A DNA stretch of 40,181 nucleotides, taken from NCBI RefSeq assembly GCF_026847645.1, contig NZ_JAPSMC010000024.1, positions 1 through 40,181 on the forward strand, written 5' to 3'. The notes beneath the pieces are model-generated. The model did no database searches, had not been told where the DNA came from, and saw only the letters and a list, made by a program, of their open reading frames with translations. The stretch is from Anoxybacillus sp. J5B_2022 (GTDB taxonomy: Bacteria; Bacillota; Bacilli; Bacillales; Anoxybacillaceae). The position numbers and the translations under genes were made by a program. Positions 34,225 to 40,181 of this stretch are shown here, in pieces; positions within the stretch are counted from its first letter, which is position 1; each line of letters begins with the position of its first letter.

Positions 34225-35658
34225 ATGGAAAAGAAAGGATGGGGTAAGTTGATTACAGAAACAGTTAAACAGCAGTTGATCCAAATCGTCGGCTGTGAGA
34301 ATTACGACGATTCAAAGGCGGGGAGACTTGTCTATTCCTACGACGCTACGCCACAGTTTCAGTCACTGCCTGATGCGGTTATTGCTCCAAGAAATACGAA
34401 AGAAGTGGCTGATATCGTAAAAATTTGTAATGAACATCGTATTCCAATCGTTCCACGCGGTTCCGGCACGAATCTTTGCGCTGGGACATGCCCGGTGGAA
34501 GGCGGGGTTGTCCTCATTTTTAAACATATGAATAAAATTTTAGAGATTGATGAAGAAAACTTAACGGTAACTGTTCAGCCGGGAGTCATTACGCTTGACT
34601 TAATTAAAGCAGTAGAAGAGAAAGGATTATTTTATCCGCCGGATCCGAGTTCGATGAAAATCTCGACTATTGGAGGCAATATTAACGAAAATTCGGGCGG
34701 ACTGCGTGGCTTGAAATACGGGGTAACTCGTGACTATGTGATGGCGCTAGAAGTGGTGCTAGCAAACGGAGAGGTGATTCGGACCGGAGGAAAATTGGCG
34801 AAAGACGTTGCCGGATACGATTTCACTCGGTTGTTTGTCGGTTCAGAAGGAACGCTAGGTATTATAACGGAAGCGACGTTAAAGCTCATTCCGCTGCCGG
34901 AAACGAAACAAACGATGCTAGCGCTTTATCAAGATTTAGAAGCGGCTGCCCGTTCAGTTTCGAAAATTATCGCTAACAAAATTATTCCAACGACACTTGA
35001 ATTTTTAGATCAACCGACGTTGGAAGTTGTGGAAGACTATGCTCGAATTGGCTTGCCAACCGATGTCAAGGCGGTTTTGTTAATTGAACAAGATGGGCCG
35101 CATGAAGTGGTTGAGCGCGATATGAAGCGAATAGCAGAAATTTGTCAGGAAGAGGAGGCAACTGTCCAAATTGCTCGTTCGGAGGCAGAAGCTGATGCGC
35201 TTCGTACAGCCCGACGGTCTGCGTTGTCAGCCTTAGCGCGGTTGAAGCCTACGACCATTTTAGAAGATGCGACGGTTCCGCGTTCAGAAATTGCGAAAAT
35301 GGTTAAAGCCATTAATGAAATTGCTGCAAAATATCATGTGAAAATTTGTACATTTGGCCATGCTGGAGACGGCAATCTCCATCCGACATGCCCGACCGAT
35401 GTACGCGATCGCGACGAAATGGAGCGGGTGGAAAAAGCGTTTGAAGAGATTTTCGCGAAAGCAATTGAACTGGGCGGCACGATTACTGGAGAGCATGGCG
35501 TCGGGGCGATGAAGGCGCCATATTTGGAGTGGAAATTAGGGAAAGCAGGGATCGAAGCGATGAAAGCCGTAAAGCAAGCGTTAGATCCGAACGGCATTAT
35601 GAATCCAGGGAAAATTTTTGCGAAAAGTGAACGAAAACGTGTGGTGGTGACGAGATGA
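34225..35658 (+). CDS. glcD: FAD-linked glycolate/D-lactate oxidase subunit GlcD
   Basis: A 477-residue flavoprotein oxidising glycolate or D-lactate. The PCMH-type FAD domain (about 45-225) has VPRGSGTNLCAGTCPVEGG and PPDPSSMKISTIGGNINEN. The C-terminal FAD-oxidase domain carries the catalytic region GHAGDGNLHPT and the ending GEHGVGAMKAPY...LDPNGIMNPGKIF. Relatives: GlcD of E. coli and YsfC of B. subtilis. The start is uncertain: ATG at 34225 behind AGGAAGAGG, or TTG at 34249 behind AAAGGATGGGG. Its stop overlaps the glcF start by 4 nt. Confidence 0.93.
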   Translation: MEKKGWGKLITETVKQQLIQIVGCENYDDSKAGRLVYSYDATPQFQSLPDAVIAPRNTKEVADIVKICNEHRIPIVPRGSGTNLCAGTCPVEGGVVLIFKHMNKILEIDEENLTVTVQPGVITLDLIKAVEEKGLFYPPDPSSMKISTIGGNINENSGGLRGLKYGVTRDYVMALEVVLANGEVIRTGGKLAKDVAGYDFTRLFVGSEGTLGIITEATLKLIPLPETKQTMLALYQDLEAAARSVSKIIANKIIPTTLEFLDQPTLEVVEDYARIGLPTDVKAVLLIEQDGPHEVVERDMKRIAEICQEEEATVQIARSEAEADALRTARRSALSALARLKPTTILEDATVPRSEIAKMVKAINEIAAKYHVKICTFGHAGDGNLHPTCPTDVRDRDEMERVEKAFEEIFAKAIELGGTITGEHGVGAMKAPYLEWKLGKAGIEAMKAVKQALDPNGIMNPGKIFAKSERKRVVVTR

Positions 35659-37031
35659 TAACAGCAAAAGAACGAGCAGCCATTCAACAACAATTTCAAG
35701 CTAATATGAATGAAGATGAACTGATGAACTGCATGCGCTGTGGGTTTTGCCTGCCGACATGCCCAACATACATCGAATCTGGTTTACAAGAATCGCATTC
35801 GCCGCGAGGACGCATTGCTTTGATGAAAGCGGTTGTCGATGGATTGATTGAACCTGATGAAGATGTGGAACGGTCGCTCAATATGTGTCTTGGCTGCCGG
35901 GCGTGTGAGCCGGTTTGTCCTTCCGGCGTCCGTTATGGCCATTTACTTGAAGAAGCGCGTGACATTATTGCACAAAATAAACGTTATCCTTTCCTTGTCC
36001 GCATCATTCGTAAAATCGTATTTAACGGGTTGTTCCCGCGCCAAGACCGCCTGCGCCTGCTTACTTCTCTCATCGGATTTTATCAACGGTCGGGCTTGCG
36101 GACGCTCGTACAACGGCTCGGGCTTTTAAAGCTATTGCCTCGTCACTTGGCGATGATGGAACACATATTGCCGGAGGTGCCAACATGGAAAGAAATGAAC
36201 GATCGCCCAAAGCAGCTGACACCGCACGGAATAAAAAAACGGCGGGTGGCGTTTTTTACGGGCTGCTTGATGGATACGATGTTTATGAAAACAAACGATG
36301 CGACAATGAAACTGTTGCAACTTGCGGGTTGCGAAGTAGTGATTCCTTCTAACCAAGTGTGCTGCGGAGCGTTGCATGGCCATGGCGGTGAAAAAAAACA
36401 GGCAAAAGAACTAGCGAAGCGAAACATTGAAGCATTTGAACAATTAGATGTTGATTATATCATTACAAATGCAGGCGGATGCGGGGCGTTTTTAGTAGAA
36501 TACGATCATTTATTGAAAGATGATGATTGGGCGGAGAGAGCGAAAGCATTTGCTAGAAAAATAAAAGATATTTCGGAAGTTTTAGTGGAATTGAATTTTC
36601 ATCAAACAAAGTTAAAAGTAAAACCGCAAGTTGTGACATATCAAGATTCTTGTCATTTGCGCAATGTGATGAAAGTAGCCAATGCTCCAAGACTGTTGTT
36701 GCAAGCAATAGAGGGAGCGGAATTTCGCGAGATGAAAGACGCCGATCGTTGTTGTGGTTCGGCTGGTATTTATAATATTGTGGAACCGGAAATGTCGATG
36801 CAAATTCTTGATTATAAAATGACGCAAGCGAAACAAACAAAAGCGACAACGATTGTGACAGCTAATCCCGGATGTTTGTTGCAAATGAAGCTAGGGATTG
36901 AAAGAGAAGGGCTTGCGGGACAAGTTCGTGCCGTACACATTGTAGAGTTTTTGCTAGAAGCCGCCGTAGAAAGTGGTTTGTTGGAAGAAAGAGAAAAGCC
37001 AATGAATGAGAGTGTGCGAAAAACGTCATAA
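35655..37031 (+). CDS. glcF: Glycolate/D-lactate oxidase iron-sulfur subunit GlcF
   Basis: A 458-residue iron-sulfur partner of GlcD that carries electrons toward the respiratory chain. Two 4Fe-4S motifs are near the N terminus: CMRCGFCLPTCPTY and CLGCRACEPVCPSG. Two CCG domains follow: NQVCCGALHGHGG with FTGCLMDTMF, and DRCCGSAGIYN with YQDSCHLRN. Starts by ATGA overlap with glcD, so synthesis is coupled. Relatives: E. coli GlcF, B. subtilis YsfD. No GlcE-like subunit is present, as in Bacillus. Confidence 0.94.
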   Translation: MITAKERAAIQQQFQANMNEDELMNCMRCGFCLPTCPTYIESGLQESHSPRGRIALMKAVVDGLIEPDEDVERSLNMCLGCRACEPVCPSGVRYGHLLEEARDIIAQNKRYPFLVRIIRKIVFNGLFPRQDRLRLLTSLIGFYQRSGLRTLVQRLGLLKLLPRHLAMMEHILPEVPTWKEMNDRPKQLTPHGIKKRRVAFFTGCLMDTMFMKTNDATMKLLQLAGCEVVIPSNQVCCGALHGHGGEKKQAKELAKRNIEAFEQLDVDYIITNAGGCGAFLVEYDHLLKDDDWAERAKAFARKIKDISEVLVELNFHQTKLKVKPQVVTYQDSCHLRNVMKVANAPRLLLQAIEGAEFREMKDADRCCGSAGIYNIVEPEMSMQILDYKMTQAKQTKATTIVTANPGCLLQMKLGIEREGLAGQVRAVHIVEFLLEAAVESGLLEEREKPMNESVRKTS

Positions 37032-37114
37032 AAATTTTTTCTCATTAATGTATAAAGAGAAGGGAAGTGGGCATAATGATGCTAGGTATTCCCCCGATCC
37101 CCTGTGAAATAGAT

Positions 37115-37146
37115 TGGCCCTCCGAAATGCGGAGGGCCATTTTTTT
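37115..37146 (+). terminator. Terminator of lctP-glcDF
   Basis: A perfect 10-bp stem TGGCCCTCCG/CGGAGGGCCA with 5-nt loop and seven T residues. Confidence 0.93.
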
Positions 37147-37202
37147 CTCTATATTTTGAACGGCTTATAATGACGGGCTTCATTCCAAAGAGAGAGTTTT
37201 GC

Positions 37203-37649
37203 TTAAATCCGTTTAGCACCAACAAATTTTGACTTCCAGTAAGCGCTGTTTAAGTTATCGATTTTAACGCCTTTTGAAGTGGCATGAATCATAAGACTAT
37301 TGCCAATATAAATGGCTACATGCGAAGCACCTTTTTTGTATGTACTGAAAAATAATAAATCACCCGGACGTAGGCTGGATTTATGTACAGTTTTTCCTTT
37401 TTGATACATTAAGGTCGAAGAACGAGGAAGCGTTTTTCCTATTCTTTTATGTGTATAATAAACAAAACCAGAACAGTCAAACCCTTTTGGAGTAGTACCG
37501 CCAAATTTATATGGGATTCCGATAAATTTTTTCGCTTCTGCAATCACTCGTTGTGGGTCAATAGCTGCTTCTGCTTTGAAAGCGTTGACAAAAAGAGAAC
37601 TAAATAGGAGCACACATGATAGAAGAGTAATAGTAGCTGCTTTTCTCAT
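37203..37649 (-). CDS. Secreted NlpC/P60 peptidoglycan endopeptidase
   Basis: A 148-residue cell-wall hydrolase cleaving D-glutamyl-diaminopimelate (or related) peptide bonds. Signal peptide: RKAATITLLSCVLLFSSLF with cleavage probably after AEA near residue 28. The NlpC/P60 domain fills the rest: catalytic Cys59 (FDCSGFV), His110 (ASHVAIYIG) and His122 (MIHAT). No LysM or SH3 wall-binding domain is present, so it is a minimal enzyme. GGAGG lies ~10 nt before the chosen ATG; earlier in-frame codons run through that site. Two WalR-type boxes upstream suggest control by the WalKR cell-wall system. Confidence 0.92.
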   Translation of the reverse strand: MRKAATITLLSCVLLFSSLFVNAFKAEAAIDPQRVIAEAKKFIGIPYKFGGTTPKGFDCSGFVYYTHKRIGKTLPRSSTLMYQKGKTVHKSSLRPGDLLFFSTYKKGASHVAIYIGNSLMIHATSKGVKIDNLNSAYWKSKFVGAKRI

Positions 37650-37698
37650 TTTCTCTAAACCTCCAACGCCGAGTTCCCATTTCCCATTCACGAAATCT

Positions 37699-37704
37699 AG
37701 TATA
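37699..37704 (-). promoter_or_regulatory. -10 box of the NlpC/P60 gene
   Basis: TATACT on the minus strand, ~50 nt before the start. No good -35 is seen at 17 bp, as expected for an activator-dependent promoter. Confidence 0.45.
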
Positions 37705-37726
37705 GCAAAAATATTGTCGAAATGTT

Positions 37727-37764
37727 GTTACAGTTGAATTAAATAATATTACAGAGAGGTTACA
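37727..37764 (-). promoter_or_regulatory. Two WalR (YycF)-type binding sites
   Basis: Minus-strand TGTAAC-CTCTC-TGTAAT (37748-37764) fits the WalR consensus TGTWAH-N5-TGTWAH exactly. A second box TTTAAT-TCAAC-TGTAAC (37727-37743) has one mismatch. They are 4 bp apart and upstream of the -10. Confidence 0.7.
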
Positions 37765-37851
37765 ACATTTCATGATAAGGGATTATGACTTGGTACTAAA
37801 ACATGCATTTCTTTCGATAAAATTAACATGATTTTTCGACAAAAAATTCGT

Positions 37852-37857
37852 TATAAT
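37852..37857 (+). promoter_or_regulatory. -10 box of the PAS-GGDEF-EAL gene
   Basis: A consensus TATAAT lies ~100 nt upstream of the start; the -35 is poor. The leader contains the tandem 10-bp repeat and a GGCAGA/TCTGCC hairpin (37893-37916). Confidence 0.4.
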
Positions 37858-37864
37858 AAAGTGG

Positions 37865-37884
37865 AGTATGTCGAAGTATGTCGA
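37865..37884 (+). repeat. Tandem 10-bp duplication in the leader
   Basis: AGTATGTCGA occurs twice in direct succession. Confidence 0.95.
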
Positions 37885-37960
37885 AGAAATAGGGCAGATG
37901 AACGGAGAAGTCTGCCTATCATTCAGTTTATAATAATAATAAAAACTCATGGTGAGCGCT

Positions 37961-39157
37961 ATGTTATCTAAAACGATCGAATATATGATACTTATACTTG
38001 TTATTCTGCTAACCATCATGTTTGTGCAGCATCAAATGAACCGGCTCATTCAAGCGAAATTAAAGATGTCGTTGTTTCAAATCGCGCAGCGATTGACGAC
38101 GGCTTTTTATATCTTTGTTTTTTTGCTATTACTAGGTGGATTTTGGTACGTTAGCTATTTGGAGCAAGTTAAACATCAAGAATATGAACGATTTTCGAAG
38201 TATTTTACAAGAGTATTTGCGTCGGAGTTATCGCAAATGAACCATCATTTGCTTAATGATGCGACAAGCGAAACTGATGAAACGTATATTCGCATTTTGC
38301 GTGCGATGACCCGCTGGCAGCATGAACATCCGGAAGTGCTCAGCATATATACATTGAAAAAAAGTAAAGATGGGAACAATTATTTTGTCGTCGCACTAGC
38401 AACAGATTACAATCGTAACGGAAAAATTGATGGAAAAAAAGAACAAATTGTACCGATCGGAACAGTGTATAAAGAGCACATCCCAGAATTAGAGCGGGCG
38501 TTTCAAGGAAAATTCAGCATGGAAAAAGAGCCGACTTCGGATCAATGGGGAGAAAGCATTAGCGCCTTTTATCCGATATTCGATAAAAACGGAAAAGTCA
38601 ACGCGGTATTTGGTATCGATTATAATGCAAACGAATATAAAGCACAGATTAAGCGTGAACGCAATAAAGGAATGGTGGTTATTTTTCTTGTGTTTCTTGT
38701 AAGTTATATTCTTTATTTATTGCTTGTATATATCCGGTTAGAAAAGTTGTTGTTTAAAAAATACAGGGAAGAATTGGAGATTAGCCAACATCGGTTTAAG
38801 CGTTTATCGGAAGTATCAATGGAAGGGATCATTATTCATTCGGAAGGAAAAGTATTAGAAGTGAACGAGGCGGCGTGTCGGTTGTTTGGCTATACGGCGG
38901 ATGAATTGATTCATATGCCGATCCAAAAACTTGTTGCTCCTGCTTCGTTACAAGATTTAAAAACATTTCTTGGTGAAGAAGATATGAGTGAAATGTATTT
39001 GCGGAAAAAAGACGGAACTGTTTTTCCGGCGGAAATTTTTCGCCGAGAATACGATTATTATGCGAAAAAGGTGAGCGTAACGGCGATTCGTGATATTACC
39101 GATCGGAAAAAACAGGAAGAAACAGGAAGAAACAATGCGTTATATCGCTTTTCATGA
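37961..39157 (+). pseudogene. Sensor half of a frameshifted PAS-GGDEF-EAL protein
   Basis: 398 residues to the shifted stop. Two membrane segments (about 5-22 and 47-68) are followed by an extracytoplasmic Cache/PDC-like sensor (about 70-235) with the loop DYNRNGKIDGKK and the ending AVFGIDYNANEY. A third membrane segment (about 240-262), a short coil and a PAS domain (about 280-390) follow, with GKVLEVNEAACRLFGYT and VTAIRDITDRKK. Beyond the PAS the frame shifts at an exact 10-bp duplication and ends after RNNALYRFS. Without the duplication it would run into the GGDEF domain as DRKKQEETMRYIAFHDDLTG. RBS GGTGAG precedes the chosen ATG. Confidence 0.82.
39111..39130 (+). repeat. Tandem 10-bp duplication causing the frameshift
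   Basis: AACAGGAAGA is repeated twice head to tail in the PAS-GGDEF linker. Removing one copy restores a single reading frame. Confidence 0.95.
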
Positions 39158-40151
39158 TGACTTAACAGGGTTACCAAATAAAGAACTGCTCCATCGGATG
39201 CTGACGGAAAAAATAGAGATCGCACGAAGCCGCAACACGAAAGTAGCTGTGTTATTTATGGAAATGAAAGGATTAAAGATTGTCAACGATTTGTATGGGT
39301 ATTCTATTGGTGACCAAGTGCTATTGGCAACGGCGGCGCAAATTCGCAAGGTTATTAGCGAAGAAGGTGTGTTAGGTCGCTGGGGAGGTAATGAATTTGT
39401 CTTAGTATTGCCGCATGTCGAAAAAGAAGAGCAAGTAAAAGAACTTGCCTATCAGATGATGGAAACGATGGAAGACCCGATCATTGTGAACGAACAAGAG
39501 TTTTTTATGACATTGAAAATGGGAATCAGCATCTATCCGAAAGACGGTGATGACAGCAAGACGTTAATTCGCAAAGCCGATATTGCTAGATACGAACTTT
39601 CGAAAAAAGCGATTAGCCAATTTCGCTTCTTTGAAAAGCAAATGAATCGGACGATTCATGAAAAAATCCAGATGGAGCGGGAATTGCGGAAGGCGCTCGA
39701 GTCAGAGGAATTTGAGCTTTACTACCAGCCGCAAATTCAGCTAACGACAGGGCAGGTCGTCGGCATGGAGGCACTCATTCGCTGGAACCATCCAGAAAGA
39801 GGAATGATTTCCCCAAACAAATTCATTCCGATTGCTGAAGAAACAGGGCTGATCATTCCGATTAATGAATGGGTGATGGAAACGGCATGCCGCCAAACGA
39901 AGCAACTTTTAGATCAATATCCATTTTTATCGGTCTCTGTGAATTTATCACCGTATGAATTTGAAAGCAGGCGGCTTGTGCAGAAAATTGTAAAAATACT
40001 AGAAAAAACGAACTTGCCGCCGCATTGCCTCGATGTAGAAATTACAGAACGAATGACGATGGACACGGAAAAAGCGATTCCGATTTTGAAGCGGCTGAAA
40101 TCGGTCGGCGTCACGATTAGTATTGATGATTTTGGAACGGGGTATGGATAA
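39135..40151 (+). pseudogene. Degenerate GGDEF plus truncated EAL half
   Basis: 338 residues. An ATG with AGGAAG 5 nt upstream (made by the duplicated repeat) could start it independently. The GGDEF domain (about 1-165) begins HDDLTGLPNKE, but the signature reads WGGNEF, with Asn where D/E is catalytic, and the metal-site DLD is EMK, so cyclase activity is unlikely. The EAL domain (from about 185) has MEALIRWNHPE, VNLSPYEF and DVEITERMT. It stops at DDFGTGYG where families continue GYSSL, so the later catalytic Lys, Glu and Gln residues are missing. If the EAL is truncated in the genome, phosphodiesterase activity is lost too. Confidence 0.82.
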
Positions 40152-40181
40152 TAAAATTAACCAAATAAATAAAAATAATTA

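Noticed and set aside
37076-37159. 27-codon ORF (MMLGIPPIPCEIDW...) after glcF with AAGGGAAG upstream
   Set aside because: Most of it lies in the terminator stem of the lctP-glcDF unit; no protein-like conservation can be judged.

Overview
The window reads as chromosomal DNA of a spore-forming, Gram-positive member of the Bacillaceae, most likely a moderate thermophile of the Anoxybacillus / Parageobacillus / Geobacillus group. Support: strong AGGAGG-type ribosome sites with many TTG/GTG starts, sigma-A and sigma-K promoters, a TPP riboswitch before thiC, lutABC-lutR-lctP, a stand-alone bacterial NO synthase, CoA-disulfide reductase with rhodanese tail, WalR boxes and spore-surface genes. The genus is inference; no rRNA or tRNA gene was seen.

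Layout. 1-3.7 kb: a DrrAB-type ABC exporter followed by an OmpR/HisKA two-component system. 3.7-6.5 kb: GNAT acetyltransferase, a tandem-repeat coiled-coil protein, a small membrane protein and a lipoprotein. 6.5-10 kb: CoA-disulfide reductase plus a degenerate rhodanese-like protein (one operon, minus strand), divergent from an HtrA-type protease. 10-15.7 kb: DUF962, RDD, amino-acid permease, NO synthase, DUF2935 and a chemoreceptor. 15.7-18 kb: TPP riboswitch, thiC and a tiny overlapping gene. 18-25.1 kb: a frameshifted MFS transporter, a three-subunit molybdenum hydroxylase whose MocA/PucB-like partner has decayed, another broken remnant, and D-serine dehydratase.

25.1-27.5 kb is the most distinctive part: three cysteine-rich genes of spore-surface type. 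One has the S-type endospore-appendage (Ena, DUF3992) architecture including the N-terminal F-x-C-C-Xn-C connector. One is a larger two-module protein behind a near-consensus sigma-K promoter. One is a 120-residue cysteine-rich protein, also with a sigma-K-like promoter. I read this as an endospore appendage/exosporium locus in a thermophile-like genome. Next come two imperfect copies of an ~80-nt potentially structured element flanking a terminator, then a TerC-family gene.

28.5-37 kb is a lactate/glycolate oxidation block: lutABC and lutR on the minus strand, and lctP-glcD-glcF on the plus strand. Both transcription units carry the same palindrome (GTCATCAGATGAC) near the promoter, which makes LutR the likely shared regulator. 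37-40 kb: a secreted NlpC/P60 hydrolase behind two WalR-type boxes, and a membrane PAS-GGDEF-EAL protein broken by an exact 10-bp tandem duplication and ending abruptly inside the EAL domain near the window edge. Four loci look decayed (MFS, MocA-like, small ORF, GGDEF-EAL).
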